DNA from: Planctomycetia bacterium
Lineage (GTDB): Bacteria; Planctomycetota; Phycisphaerae; UBA1845; UTPLA1
Length of the DNA: 64,000 nt
Reading direction: 5' to 3'
Assembly: GCA_015075745.1 (NCBI GenBank)
Contig: JABTTW010000002.1
Span: forward strand, 1,006,453 to 1,070,452
Each line of letters opens with the position of its first letter. Positions within the stretch are counted from its first letter, which is position 1. The notes under the pieces are model-generated. The model ran no database searches. It was not told the origin of the DNA and was given only the letters and a program-made list of their open reading frames with translations. The position numbers and the translations under genes were made by a program. Shown in pieces: positions 52,155-61,387 of the stretch.

Positions 52155-53138
52155 TCAACTTTCGAAGAGACTGCGGCTCATCGGTTTGAAAAACATCGAA
52201 ACGCCGGACTGGGCTGATTCCCCTATTACACTCTGCAGATTCGACGCAAGATCGTCCGTGCTGCCCAGTTCGACGGCCAGGCCCTCCGCGATTTGTTGAA
52301 TGTGAACGACTAGTTGATCCAGAAGTGCACCTACAACCTCATCGGGGTTGGGACACAGCGCGCCGACCTGCTTAAAAAGGCGATCGACCGCTTCCATTTC
52401 AGTTCCGAACAAAGCAAGCTCCGAACAAGTCACCGCGGCAGAGACGATGCGACAAAACTTCACCTCGTTTTCCTGTCCATCCAGATCAGAGTCGGCTTCG
52501 TGATGACATCGAACGGCATTGATAACCGACGGATCCAGCTTCCAGTCCGCGAGGATTGCCGACCCGACTTCAGAATGGGTGACGCCGATCACCCGACGCT
52601 CAATCCGCTCGATCATAGGTGTGAGCGACCCACCCAATTCGGACAGTACGGGCTTGTAATCATTGGAAATACCATACGCCAAGAGTCCGATGCCGATGTC
52701 GCACAGGAGCCCTGCAGTCCCGGCGTCCTCGGCCGCCGACGGCATGAGTTTGCTGCACAAGTCCCGAGCCGCGACGCTGGTGGCAAGCGCCGATTGCCAA
52801 TACTTGCTGGCGTCAAAGCCCGGCGGACATGCCTTGCCCAGGCCGCTGACGACGTGATCGTTGATGATGGCGGCCCGGACGCGCTTGATGCCCAGTCGCA
52901 CGCAGGCGTCTTTGACGCTTGAAGTGGCATGGGCCGTGGCATAGAGGGAGCTGTTTGCCTGGCGAAGAAGTTGTACGGTGAGGGCGCCGTCACGTTGAAT
53001 CAGCTCTGCTACCGCGGTCAGGTTGCAATCGGGGTTCTGCGTCAGAGAGAGGATGCGCGAAACGGTCTGCGAGGGCGCCGGCACTCTGGGCGACTGGCGA
53101 ATGGTCTTAAGGATTTGATCCTTGGATAACGAAGCCAT
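52155..53138 (-). CDS. HDOD-domain signalling protein
   Basis: 327 aa with an HDOD domain (about 15-215): VPAPSQTVSRILSLTQNPDCNLTAVAELIQRDGALTVQLLRQANSSLY, SVKDACVRLGIKRVRA and TAGLLCDIGIGLLAYG. The HD metal residues are not conserved (no HD pair), as usual in HDOD proteins, so it is a non-catalytic regulator. The C-terminal ~110 residues have no recognised domain. It follows the TPR lipoprotein gene of the gsp operon on the same strand with a 149-base gap, so it may or may not share its transcript. Confidence 0.85.
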   Translation of the reverse strand: MASLSKDQILKTIRQSPRVPAPSQTVSRILSLTQNPDCNLTAVAELIQRDGALTVQLLRQANSSLYATAHATSSVKDACVRLGIKRVRAAIINDHVVSGLGKACPPGFDASKYWQSALATSVAARDLCSKLMPSAAEDAGTAGLLCDIGIGLLAYGISNDYKPVLSELGGSLTPMIERIERRVIGVTHSEVGSAILADWKLDPSVINAVRCHHEADSDLDGQENEVKFCRIVSAAVTCSELALFGTEMEAVDRLFKQVGALCPNPDEVVGALLDQLVVHIQQIAEGLAVELGSTDDLASNLQSVIGESAQSGVSMFFKPMSRSLFES

Positions 53139-53287
53139 AATCCGTCCGTCACTTCAGATTAGAGCCGTTTGTTGGCAACCCGCACGCACCGAAGTAACAC
53201 AGCCAAACGGATCAAAGCTTGCTGCAAAAAACCCAACATCCCCGCGTAAGACAGCCCTCTGCCCCGGCGAGCCCCCGAACTTCCCCC

Positions 53288-53839
53288 CTAGTTATCTAAC
53301 TTCGATTGCTCGAGGTATCGCCTGATCTCCGGTTGCTCCGGATTCAATTGCAACGAGCGATTCCATGAGTCCCAGGCCATTTTCCTCCATCCCGGACTCC
53401 TCTCGCGATGATACATCTTGATAAACGCCGTCCCAAGATTGGCGTGGCAATCAGCGTCGTTCGGCGTTTCGCTCAGCAGCCGGCGATAGATCGGGATCGC
53501 CCGAAGCGGGTCGCCGATCGAGTCGTAACACGCGGCCAGATTGAACATGGCTTCCGTGCTGGACGGATTCATTCGCAACGCTTCTTCAAAGGCGCCCATT
53601 GCGTGGGCGTATTGACCGCGCTGAATCATGTTCATCCCCGCCTCATAGGAATAGTAAAACTGATCGGTCCGCTGGGCGTCCGACAGATTGGCCGGATCGT
53701 CCGGTCGATCGACTTGTACTGGCGCTGAACCAGCAACGGTGGACGAGTCTGTCTTCGCGGTATGACAACCACACCCGATAGTCATCATCGTCGCTGCCAT
53801 GACCAGCCGGCATATTGAATGCTGCTTAGGGTTCCTCAT
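53288..53839 (-). CDS. TPR lipoprotein at the end of the gsp operon
   Basis: 183 aa from ATG 53839, GGGAG 9 bases upstream, inside the last codons of gspD (14-base overlap). A lipoprotein signal is likely: LVMAATMMTIGCGC with the lipidated Cys. Three to four TPR units follow (FYYSYEAGMNMIQRGQYAHAMGAFEEALRMNP; TEAMFNLAACYDSIGDPLRAIPIYRRLLSETPN; CHANLGTAFIKMYHR). It resembles pilotin-like TPR proteins such as PilF/TadD, which help secretins reach or assemble in the outer membrane. The coupling to gspD supports that role, though it is inferred. Confidence 0.82.
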   Translation of the reverse strand: MRNPKQHSICRLVMAATMMTIGCGCHTAKTDSSTVAGSAPVQVDRPDDPANLSDAQRTDQFYYSYEAGMNMIQRGQYAHAMGAFEEALRMNPSSTEAMFNLAACYDSIGDPLRAIPIYRRLLSETPNDADCHANLGTAFIKMYHRERSPGWRKMAWDSWNRSLQLNPEQPEIRRYLEQSKLDN

Positions 53840-55898
53840 CGAGTCGTGCTCCCGAATTAGCGATGGTTCTGGGTCGTCGTACCCGCAGAGACGCCCCACC
53901 GCGGGACCGATTGTCGTTCGGCCGGGCAGTGCGGGCCGAATTCGGCATCAGCCTGGCTCGTCGGTCCCGTAGTTCCATCTGAGTGGGTCTTGCGCTTGTC
54001 GAGTCCGCGCCAATAGCCGTTTTTGTCGAAGTGCCGTCGATCCGAATTACGTATCCGGCGTTGGAATCCGGAGCTGCGCTCAGGCTCGTCCCAACATTGC
54101 AGCCGACTTCGGCATTCGCCGCCTTGATGCGATCGAGGTGCCTAAGCGAATCAAACGCAGGCTTTTGAGTCGGCGGTGCTGGATCCGACTCGGGGGCTTC
54201 CTGAAACTCGTCGTCCGCGGCCACGGGCGGATCGCTGAACATGGGCCGAGCCGGCTCGTATTCGGTTGGTATCTCGAAATGGAGCGGCACATCCTGAAGC
54301 CGCTCGATATGCTTGAAGTGCGGCTTATACATGTCGAAAACGCGCTGGTCTCGCTGGTCGATTTCCGTCGCCGTCTCCACATGCGCCGTCAAAAAGACGA
54401 GCAAGTCAACCCGCTCGGACCGCGGGCTCTCCTGGCGAAACAGCATGCTCAACCCCGGCAAGTCGCCGAGACCGGGAACCTTGCTCGCCTGATGCGTCTT
54501 TCGATCGCTGATGAGTCCGCCCAGCACGACGGTCTGGCCGTCCTGCATGATGACCCGGGTGTCGAGTTCGCGCGTGCGAATTCGGGCTACGCGCAAGCCG
54601 GTTGTCCCCACGACGTCGTCGCCCAACACACTGGTCGCCGGGTGAACCAGCATGCTGACGCGCCCATCCAGCGTGATCGTCGGCGTCACCTCAAGCTGAA
54701 CACCAACGGGAATGTACTCGCTGAATGCTTCTGTTACCGTGCCGAAGTCAGTGATGGTGGCCCGGAGAATCGGATAGCGCTCGCCGACGAGAATGCTCGC
54801 GCTGTGATTGTTATAGACCAAGAGCCGCGGATTTGCGAGTAGTCGGATGGAGTTGTCTGTCTGATTCGCTCGCAAGAGTGCCGTGAACTGAGTCAGATCA
54901 ATTGTTCCGAGGGCCATGCCCGCGCTGACCTTCGGGTTTCCGCTCACGTCGCGCATGATCTGTGCGCCACTGGCAAACCCGGCCCGATTGTTCAGCGGCC
55001 ATTGGTGATCGATCAGCGGACCGCTGGCCAATGCGCTGACGTTCCAGTCGATCCCGAGGCGTCGCTGCAAATCGGTGCTCATTTCGACAATTCGCGCCTC
55101 GATCAGCACCTGGGGAGGAAGCTTGTCGAGATCGGCAATCAGCTCCGCGATCCGATCTACGACTTCCTCAAGATCCGTCACGACGAGAGTGCGTGCGTTG
55201 ATGGCCTGCGCCTGCTGTCCCGCCCCTGCAGCATCTCCAAATCGGCTGGTGAGTCCGCCGCGCGGCTGCTGAGTGCCCGATGACACGCCGGATGCTACGC
55301 CGCCGACACCAGCATTGTTCCCCGAGGCGTTGCCGGATAGCGCGCTGAGGTTCTGAACGCCGTAGTTAAGATCGCTGTTCTCGTTCAGCACTTTCATCTT
55401 GCCATGTGCGGAAAGAGCAAACTCCAGCGCGTCTCGAACACGGTTGGCGTCCTGGGATCGCAGGTTGAATACACGCGTCACAACCGGAGGAGGGGCGGGG
55501 TCACCGATGGCCTGGACCGGCTTGGAAACGGTAATGACGCCCTCTTCAAGCGTGTATTCATATCCATTATTGATGGTGATCGCCCTCAGCGCCGTATTGA
55601 CGTCGACGTCTTCGAGATAAGTGGAGACTTCCCCCTTTACCTCAGGGCCGATTACCAGATTCAGGCCGCCCTGAACAGCGACCATGCGCAGAACATCGAC
55701 GATGTCGGCCTTGGCGGATTGAACGGTGATCCGCGTACTCTTGGCCGCGTTGGGCGAACTCTCAACCGCCGAGTTTTCGCTTTCCGCCTTTTGCGACCGC
55801 TGCGACTCGCGCGGAGATTCGGCATCCTGCGCCGCCGTCCTGGCTGCCAGGCTCAATAAAAGGACGGCTACGAGCATGACGCGAAACAAAAGCATCAT
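53826..55898 (-). CDS. gspD: Type II secretion secretin GspD/PilQ-like
   Basis: Outer-membrane secretin, the exit pore of the secretion system. 690 aa. Signal peptide LLFRVMLVAVLLLSLAARTAAQ; a short N-domain (ITVQSAKADIVDVLRMVAVQGGLNLVIGPEVKGEV) at about 55-125; an Asn/Gly/Ser-rich loop around 180-235; the secretin core to about 505 with VLIEARIVEMSTDLQRRLGIDW, NPRLLVYNNHSASILVGERYP, VGVQLEVTPTITLDGRVSMLVHP and TVVLGGLISDRKT then LGDLPGLSMLFR. About 180 residues of Pro/Arg/Ser-rich tail follow, unlike a standard secretin. Start overlaps gspC, stop overlaps the TPR gene. Confidence 0.93.
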   Translation of the reverse strand: MMLLFRVMLVAVLLLSLAARTAAQDAESPRESQRSQKAESENSAVESSPNAAKSTRITVQSAKADIVDVLRMVAVQGGLNLVIGPEVKGEVSTYLEDVDVNTALRAITINNGYEYTLEEGVITVSKPVQAIGDPAPPPVVTRVFNLRSQDANRVRDALEFALSAHGKMKVLNENSDLNYGVQNLSALSGNASGNNAGVGGVASGVSSGTQQPRGGLTSRFGDAAGAGQQAQAINARTLVVTDLEEVVDRIAELIADLDKLPPQVLIEARIVEMSTDLQRRLGIDWNVSALASGPLIDHQWPLNNRAGFASGAQIMRDVSGNPKVSAGMALGTIDLTQFTALLRANQTDNSIRLLANPRLLVYNNHSASILVGERYPILRATITDFGTVTEAFSEYIPVGVQLEVTPTITLDGRVSMLVHPATSVLGDDVVGTTGLRVARIRTRELDTRVIMQDGQTVVLGGLISDRKTHQASKVPGLGDLPGLSMLFRQESPRSERVDLLVFLTAHVETATEIDQRDQRVFDMYKPHFKHIERLQDVPLHFEIPTEYEPARPMFSDPPVAADDEFQEAPESDPAPPTQKPAFDSLRHLDRIKAANAEVGCNVGTSLSAAPDSNAGYVIRIDGTSTKTAIGADSTSARPTQMELRDRRARLMPNSARTARPNDNRSRGGASLRVRRPRTIANSGARLDEEP

Positions 55899-56443
55899 GG
55901 CGCCCCCTTCATTCGTTGGACCTGGGCCTCTTCCACGCCGAGGAAGTAACGGAATTGCCAGCCGCCTGAGTCAAGCGTGATTGAACCTTTGTCGATGCGG
56001 CTCACTCGATAAGTCTCTTGAATGCTGTCGCCCACCTGCACGAAATCACCCTGCACCATGGCCATCCAGCGATCGGCGGATCGGGAGACGCCGGTAAATG
56101 AAATCTTCGGCGCGATCGGCACTGGGGCCCCGACGAATTCCGATTTCTCCGATGGAGCTTCCCGCGCGGCCTGCGCAAATAGTTCAAAGGGATCTCGCCC
56201 CCACGGACCATCCTTGACGCGCGTCGCCGCCTCAAGCAAGCCGGAATCAGCCAGTAGCGCCGACACCTCAGCATGTGCAGGCGACAATTCCGACTCCTGC
56301 GTATCCTCAAGCGGCTCTGTTTCCAGCGGCATTGCCTCGACAGAGGCCGGCAGATACTTCGTGAGCAATACAAGCCGCCAGATCAGCAGCGGACCGCAGA
56401 TCGCAAGAATGATCATGAGTTTCTTCGTTCGCGGATCCGTCAT
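55895..56443 (-). CDS. gspC: GspC/PilP-like inner-membrane protein
   Basis: 182 aa, one TM helix at about 8-28 (LMIILAICGPLLIWRLVLLTKYLP) and a periplasmic region. The motif GPWGRDPFELF is the signature that precedes the HR/PilP domain in GspC and PilP proteins, which link the inner-membrane platform to the secretin. A C-terminal beta domain (RWMAMVQGDFVQVGDSIQETYRVSRIDKGSITLD) fits. Start overlaps gspM by 4 bases and stop overlaps gspD by 4. Assigned by motif, topology and position; sequence similarity alone is weak. Confidence 0.75.
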   Translation of the reverse strand: MTDPRTKKLMIILAICGPLLIWRLVLLTKYLPASVEAMPLETEPLEDTQESELSPAHAEVSALLADSGLLEAATRVKDGPWGRDPFELFAQAAREAPSEKSEFVGAPVPIAPKISFTGVSRSADRWMAMVQGDFVQVGDSIQETYRVSRIDKGSITLDSGGWQFRYFLGVEEAQVQRMKGAP

Positions 56444-57027
56444 CCCGTGTGCTCGTTATTCTGCGGCGATTCCTGAAGCAGAAACCCCTCGACCGTAATC
56501 TCGGCGAGCAACAAACCGCTCGGACTTCCGTCCGGGTTGGTCGCATGACTGACTCTAAAGCTCCGGACGCGTGCCGGAATGCGCTGACGCGTGCAGGCCT
56601 CCATGTATTCAGCAATCTGCCGGTAACTCCCCGCGACAGAAACGCGGTATTTCGGAAGCTCCGCCCGGCTTGTATCAATGTGACCGGTCGACACCGGAAG
56701 TATCTCGCGCACTTCCAGGTGCCCGTTGCGCGCGGTCTGCATGAGCTCGGCCTGGAGCAGTCCCGGTTTTCGAGCTTCCTCTGCCCGGAGGGTGAGGTCC
56801 TGCATTTTTTCACGCAGTTCACTCCGCTGCTCTGGAGAAGTCACCGTCCGCTCCAGGACCTGAGCCGATTGGTTCAGGGTTGCTCCGATCATGGCCAGTT
56901 CGTTGATCTCTTTTTCCAGGCGATAGGGTCGGGTCACGGCAAAGCCCGCCGCGAACACAATCGCGAGGAGCCCTAGCAATGGCGCGCTCCAGTTGCGGAG
57001 GTTTTGACGGGTGAAGCTCTGACGCAT
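56440..57027 (-). CDS. gspM: GspM/PilO-like assembly platform protein
   Basis: 195 aa with an N-terminal TM (WSAPLLGLLAIVFAAGFAV) and a predicted coiled-coil plus ferredoxin-like periplasmic domain (LPKYRVSVAGSYRQIAEYMEACTRQ is the most PilO-like segment). It partners GspL in the inner-membrane platform. It starts one base into the gspL stop and ends overlapping gspC. The gene order L-M-C supports this call more than motif content does. Confidence 0.72.
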   Translation of the reverse strand: MRQSFTRQNLRNWSAPLLGLLAIVFAAGFAVTRPYRLEKEINELAMIGATLNQSAQVLERTVTSPEQRSELREKMQDLTLRAEEARKPGLLQAELMQTARNGHLEVREILPVSTGHIDTSRAELPKYRVSVAGSYRQIAEYMEACTRQRIPARVRSFRVSHATNPDGSPSGLLLAEITVEGFLLQESPQNNEHTG

Positions 57028-58685
57028 TACTTCGCCCCCGCGCCGGATACCGGCGTTCTTAGATCCAACCGAAACGCGACTGAGCCGGCAAGGTGTGAAT
57101 CGCGATCTGATGCGCCTTGATTCGCGGATACGATCTCGACCCGGTGATAGAGCTCGCTTTTCTGCAGCGCCAACACAGTCTGTCGCACCACATCGTCGAA
57201 TTCCTTGTTTGAGTCCGCTGTGACGATATCACCGCGCAATGTCAGGCTGGCCTCACGGACATTCCATTCACCGCTGTACTCAGTCGCCCGGAACTCACGC
57301 GGCAAAACCTGAGTCTGCTCCTTGAGAACGGCTAACCAATCCGGCGATTCATCGACGAAGGCCCGAAGTCTGCCCTCGATGTGCATGACCGCTTGGTCTA
57401 CTCGAGAGGACTCTCCACACTGCTTGACATTACTCTGAACGACCGCCAACTGAGCCTTCCGGACAGCGAGAGATTGCCCCACCGCCGAGCCAAGGCTCTC
57501 GAACGGCACGGACATCGCCGCAATCGACACGGCGACCATCGGCGCGCAGATTGAGACGCTCCTGCGCCATCGACGGGTCCGTTCTTCCCGGCGAACGTCT
57601 TCCGGAATGAGGTCGGGGAGTTTCTTCCAGTGCCTCACCGCCGCGGCGCATAGCCCATACCCCGATGGATTCCCGCCACCCTCCGTGCTGGCCTGTATGA
57701 CTGACTCTTCCAGCCAGTTGCCTACGGATACGCGGAGACCGGATCGTACCGCGATGGCCTCGCCCATCTGAGGTATCTCCGCGCCGACGCCGATCAGCTC
57801 GATCTCCTCTACGATGTGATTCTTGCCGGTGGTCGCGAAAGCCAACCACTGCGTCATCTGTTTGAGCAGCTTCTGAAGGACGGGCTCCAATAAGGGCAGG
57901 ATTCTGTCACCGGTCACTCCGAGGCTTGAGATGGAGTCATTGGGCAAGGGGACGCCCACCTCATCGCGAAGCTGCATGGCCTTGGCCGCATCTAGCTGAA
58001 TGACTTCTTCGCCGCGAATGATGGGTCGCATCAGCGCGACGGTGATATCCCCGGCCGAGACGGGAATCTCGCTGCAGATGCAAGGCGCGCCGCCGTCAAC
58101 AACGACGAGCGTGCTGCTCTGCTCACCCAGGTCGAGGACGACGCGCATTCCGTTTTCATTGTCAAACCTGCTCGCAACGGCGTGAGCGAGCACATCGGAG
58201 GCCGCGCAGATTCCCAGCAGCCGAAGTCCGAGCTGGGATGCCGTGTCAACGATCTTGTCGAGGTGCGACTTTAGACCGGCTGTCGCGTGAACCTTAAGCT
58301 GGCCTCCGGAGAGACTCTTAAGCGACTTGACGGCCACGACGGCCTCGGCGACTGGAAAGTGGAGCTGCTGCGCCAGCTTGATTCGCGTGGCCTGCGTCAG
58401 CTCTTTTCCACTCAGTGGAGGCATGTCCAGATAGTGAGAAGAAACGCCGGCGCCGCCCAGAACAAACAGTACGCCGTCAATTTTCTGCTGCTTGCCTCGA
58501 CAATAGGACTTTAGTTGATCGATGAGAAGCTGATCGGAAAGCGGGCACGAATCTTTATTCTGAGTGCTCGATGGGAAGCTGCAGCAATCTGCAATATAAA
58601 CGGAGTCAGAACCGGCCTCGGCGATTGCGGCGCGCACGCCTTCGACGTCGACCTGAATCACGAGAATACTTCGGTTCTTCGACAT
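57027..58685 (-). CDS. gspL: GspL-like protein (PilM-PilN fusion architecture)
   Basis: 552 aa from ATG 58685; the frame opens 13 codons earlier. Residues 1-345 form an actin-like ATPase-fold (PilM/GspL) domain: ILVIQVDVEGVRAAIAE, VLDLGEQSSTLVVVDGG, ELIGVGAEIPQMGEAIA. A TM helix follows (SICAPMVAVSIAAMSVPFE, about 380-400), then a PilN-like periplasmic domain with coiled-coil and ferredoxin-like fold (to 552). In type IV pili these are two proteins; here one chain holds both, as in GspL. It lies 83 bases after the PilX-like gene. Confidence 0.85.
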   Translation of the reverse strand: MSKNRSILVIQVDVEGVRAAIAEAGSDSVYIADCCSFPSSTQNKDSCPLSDQLLIDQLKSYCRGKQQKIDGVLFVLGGAGVSSHYLDMPPLSGKELTQATRIKLAQQLHFPVAEAVVAVKSLKSLSGGQLKVHATAGLKSHLDKIVDTASQLGLRLLGICAASDVLAHAVASRFDNENGMRVVLDLGEQSSTLVVVDGGAPCICSEIPVSAGDITVALMRPIIRGEEVIQLDAAKAMQLRDEVGVPLPNDSISSLGVTGDRILPLLEPVLQKLLKQMTQWLAFATTGKNHIVEEIELIGVGAEIPQMGEAIAVRSGLRVSVGNWLEESVIQASTEGGGNPSGYGLCAAAVRHWKKLPDLIPEDVRREERTRRWRRSVSICAPMVAVSIAAMSVPFESLGSAVGQSLAVRKAQLAVVQSNVKQCGESSRVDQAVMHIEGRLRAFVDESPDWLAVLKEQTQVLPREFRATEYSGEWNVREASLTLRGDIVTADSNKEFDDVVRQTVLALQKSELYHRVEIVSANQGASDRDSHLAGSVAFRLDLRTPVSGAGAK

Positions 58686-58768
58686 CCCTGTCTTCGTTCC
58701 TCCGACGTCGCATCCTTGGCGCACGACAGCATGCCGGGGCGACTACCTGATCTTCAGCCGCACCGGGA

Positions 58769-59203
58769 CTACTCCGTGCGAATCTCAATCACCCGGCGAA
58801 AGCTGCTCCAGGGCAATTGCGCTTGATTCGGCCGACCGGTGGCGCGGTACGTTGGGGGACTTGGCGAGGTTTGCTCCACAAAGAACCTCCCCGCGGCAAT
58901 CGCCGGGTCGTCGGCTGAGTTTCCGTTGTTCGATATCGTCCCCATGGTCCCAGTACCTTCGTTATCAAAGTCCACACCCAGTCCGATCTCCCGGACCGAC
59001 ATCTCAATACCGCTCTCCGCGGCATAAAGTGCGCCCGTACCCAGGAAATGGCTGAGTGAAGTCGTTGCCGTCGTGCCTGTCAGGTCGAAACCCCACAAAA
59101 CGAAGGTTCCGATAACGAGAAGCGCCGCGACAAAGGCAACAAGCGCAGCGCCGCGCCGACGGAATCGGCCAGCACAATGTTTAGGGATCGGTCGTGACTT
59201 CAT
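58769..59203 (-). CDS. PilX/GspK-like minor pilin
   Basis: 144 aa. The start RRGAALVAFVAALLVIGTFVLWGFDLTGTTATTSLSHFLGTGALYAAESGIEMSVREI matches the N-terminal region of PilX and GspK-type proteins, with a signal/TM but no GFTLIE cleavage motif. The C-terminal part is short with Gly/Ser/Asn-rich loops. It sits in the GspK slot of the operon between gspJ and gspL, and its start overlaps the end of gspJ by 23 bases. At 144 aa it is much shorter than GspK of proteobacteria (about 300). Confidence 0.75.
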   Translation of the reverse strand: MKSRPIPKHCAGRFRRRGAALVAFVAALLVIGTFVLWGFDLTGTTATTSLSHFLGTGALYAAESGIEMSVREIGLGVDFDNEGTGTMGTISNNGNSADDPAIAAGRFFVEQTSPSPPTYRATGRPNQAQLPWSSFRRVIEIRTE

Positions 59204-59771
59204 CCATAAAGCTCCTGAGATACACCGCCGTCCGCAGTTGCACAGTCTCCGAACTGCGAGTCAGCGCCAGCGTGATCTGGACAAGGCGCATCGATTCCCG
59301 GTCAGTCTGTGACAGGGGAAAGCTCGCAAGCGCAGAGCCATCGCGGGCAAAGTAGGCAATGGAAAACTCGGAAACGTCCCGGGCAACCGGATGCCAATTC
59401 AAGGCGTCGTCCGTAGTCATCTCCACTTGCCCGCCGCTCAAGCGAAACCCCGTACTCCCGAATCGCAGCTCGGTGGCGGTCGCCAAGCTGACCTGGGCGC
59501 GGCCCATGAGGCACGGAGTCGGATTCGCTGGACATTCGTCTTGTTGAATCTCTCGAGCATACCGCACCATGCATTCCATCGCGGCCGCCGCCGTATCCGC
59601 CACCTCGACCCGGGCCGCCACCTGGGTGCGCATGTCCGTGGCGCTCCAGATCAACCAGCCTGCCGATCCAGTGATGATGACGCCCACCGTCATCGACACG
59701 ATCAGCTCCACCAGCGTGAATGCGCTACGACGGCGAAGCCCTTGAACTGATTTTCGATCGCGTCGATTCAT
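59181..59771 (-). CDS. gspJ: Type II secretion pseudopilin GspJ-like
   Basis: 196 aa with a canonical prepilin site RRRSAFTLVELIVSMTVGVIITGSAGWLIW, then a helical stem and beta-rich head (YFARDGSALASFPLSQTDRESMRLVQITLALTRSSETVQLRT). Minor pseudopilins I, J and K form the tip of the pseudopilus. It starts overlapping gspI by 4 bases. J is assigned by order and by the longer head; another minor pseudopilin is possible. Confidence 0.82.
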   Translation of the reverse strand: MNRRDRKSVQGLRRRSAFTLVELIVSMTVGVIITGSAGWLIWSATDMRTQVAARVEVADTAAAAMECMVRYAREIQQDECPANPTPCLMGRAQVSLATATELRFGSTGFRLSGGQVEMTTDDALNWHPVARDVSEFSIAYFARDGSALASFPLSQTDRESMRLVQITLALTRSSETVQLRTAVYLRSFMDEVTTDP

Positions 59772-60205
59772 GATTCAAAGTTCGCAAAAACCCGCTCAAT
59801 GACTAACTGTCTCGTTCCCCCGTCCCAGGTCACGGTAACAGTGACCAACTTGTAGCCCTGGTCGCTTATGGCGGCACTGAGGTCGCTGTTCACATAGGCA
59901 ACACGAACCGACCTCGAATAAGCGGTGAATCCGCTCACCGGCGACTCGTCGGGAAATTCGGCGACCGTCGGTACCGTAAGGGCGAAGTATCCGTCGGTGC
60001 CGCGATATCGTCGGGCAATGACCGCCTCCATTCGCTCAACGACCAGAAACGAGGCGCTCGATTCGCGGATGGGAAGAATGGATTGGTTCGATGCTTCTAT
60101 GAATGATGACATCAGCGGCGGTAGTGCGACTGCAAGAATGACGATGCACATCGCCAGCTCAATAATCGTCGCGCCTAATCGACTGCTTGGCCGCCGCATG
60201 ATCAT
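59768..60205 (-). CDS. gspI: Type II secretion pseudopilin GspI-like
   Basis: 145 aa. The prepilin-like N-terminus GATIIELAMCIVILAVALPPLMSSF keeps the Gly and Glu5 of the motif but replaces FTLIE with ATIIE. The C-terminal head ends VTVTVTWDGGTRQLVIERVFANFES, a GspI-like finish. It overlaps gspH and gspJ by 4 bases each, so it is translationally coupled at both ends. Confidence 0.8.
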   Translation of the reverse strand: MIMRRPSSRLGATIIELAMCIVILAVALPPLMSSFIEASNQSILPIRESSASFLVVERMEAVIARRYRGTDGYFALTVPTVAEFPDESPVSGFTAYSRSVRVAYVNSDLSAAISDQGYKLVTVTVTWDGGTRQLVIERVFANFES

Positions 60206-60750
60206 ATCCTTTCGACCATGCCGCTTACGGGGTACACCGTGATCGTGGCGCCGCCCGAAAGTGTTATCTGCCCGGTTGCTGCTAGAGGATTTCCCGCCCC
60301 GTCATGCGGAACCCCGAGACTGTCGAACTCAATCTCGCTCGTCGAATTGACGCTGACATTGCTGATGACGACATTCGAAAAATCGCCGGCGCCGAATTGT
60401 ACGACTCCCGTATCCTGGCTGGACGGATGGGTAAACGCCTGCCGGCCGGGCTTACCTGGGTTCGAGGGGTCTTCCATGAATAGTTGATAGTTGTTCGAGC
60501 CCGCACTGAGCACCACCCATGTGCGAAGTCCTGAAGCCATGGCGATTCGCTGCATCAGTCGGACGTCGCTCGTCAGCCTCGCCGCCGCTGCATTTGTGCG
60601 AATTGAATCAATGGATGAGAGAACCGCCCCGCCACCCGCCACCGCCAAAATCCCCAAAATTCCGATCACCGTGATCAGTTCAATGAGCGTAAAGCCCCTT
60701 GCGGCTTGCCGGGCGCTTGCCGAACCTGGTTTTCTTGTCATTTGCCTCAT
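60202..60750 (-). CDS. gspH: Type II secretion pseudopilin GspH-like
   Basis: 182 aa from ATG 60750 (AGGAA close upstream; a TTG at 60765 opens the frame). The prepilin site ARGFTLIELITVIGILGILAVAGGGAVLSS is intact. The head region includes SDVRLMQRIAMASGLRTWVVLSAG and FDSLGVPHDGAGNPL, consistent with GspH/FimT-type pseudopilins. It follows gspG by 108 bases and overlaps gspI. Confidence 0.85.
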   Translation of the reverse strand: MRQMTRKPGSASARQAARGFTLIELITVIGILGILAVAGGGAVLSSIDSIRTNAAAARLTSDVRLMQRIAMASGLRTWVVLSAGSNNYQLFMEDPSNPGKPGRQAFTHPSSQDTGVVQFGAGDFSNVVISNVSVNSTSEIEFDSLGVPHDGAGNPLAATGQITLSGGATITVYPVSGMVERI

Positions 60751-60858
60751 GCATTCCTGCTTCAAAGAAGAGCCGAGAATGACAATGCCCCACGGCGAAT
60801 GCGCCGCGGGCCATTGAGGATCTTCCTCTGCCGGAAGCGATCGCCGGCCAACGGTTCT

Positions 60859-61305
60859 TTAGAACCCGTTTTCGCCAATGCCGGCGGTATTCGTATTGGC
60901 CCAGAACTGACCGGTCGCCGCTCGATACGCCCAGCCGCCCGATCCACCGACGACGACCCCCTTCGTTGCTCCGGCGACGACATTGTTCTTCGTCGCGTCA
61001 GTGTCGAACGGATTGTCACCGAGGGTGTCAGAGACCACAGCGCCGGCAGTCCTGATCTCACCGATCGCCGGATACCTCAGGGTACCACCGCCACTCGTGG
61101 TAGCTGAGTAGGCGTAGTAATTCGCGATGGCAGCGCGAACGCCGCCGAGAACGCCCTTACATGCCGCGACTTTTGCATCCTTCTGGTAGTCAAGGTAAAC
61201 CGGCAGCGCAACCGCCGAGAGGATTCCCAGAATCACGATCACGGTTACAAGCTCGATGAGCGTAAAACCCTTCGTCCGATTCTGATGATTGCTTCTCTTG
61301 CTCAT
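60859..61305 (-). CDS. gspG: Major pseudopilin GspG
   Basis: 148 aa from ATG 61305, AGGAG 9 bases upstream (a TTG at 61314 opens the frame). KGFTLIELVTVIVILGILSAVALPVY is the textbook class III signal. The head has ACKGVLGGVRAAIANYYAYSATTSG, ending with a Gly/Asn-rich tail. Major subunit of the pseudopilus that pushes substrates through the secretin. It follows gspF by 82 bases. Confidence 0.88.
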   Translation of the reverse strand: MSKRSNHQNRTKGFTLIELVTVIVILGILSAVALPVYLDYQKDAKVAACKGVLGGVRAAIANYYAYSATTSGGGTLRYPAIGEIRTAGAVVSDTLGDNPFDTDATKNNVVAGATKGVVVGGSGGWAYRAATGQFWANTNTAGIGENGF

Positions 61306-61387
61306 CTGATTCAACTCCTGGGCAGTGCCCCTGTTGCTCTCATTGATCTCTATACGCTTGCCGTGTCCCCCATCGGAACGGCGAGAA

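Noticed and set aside
52078..52299. 73-codon plus-strand frame with GGAG upstream
   Set aside because: The ribosome site is too close to the start, and two thirds of the frame overlaps the HDOD gene on the other strand.
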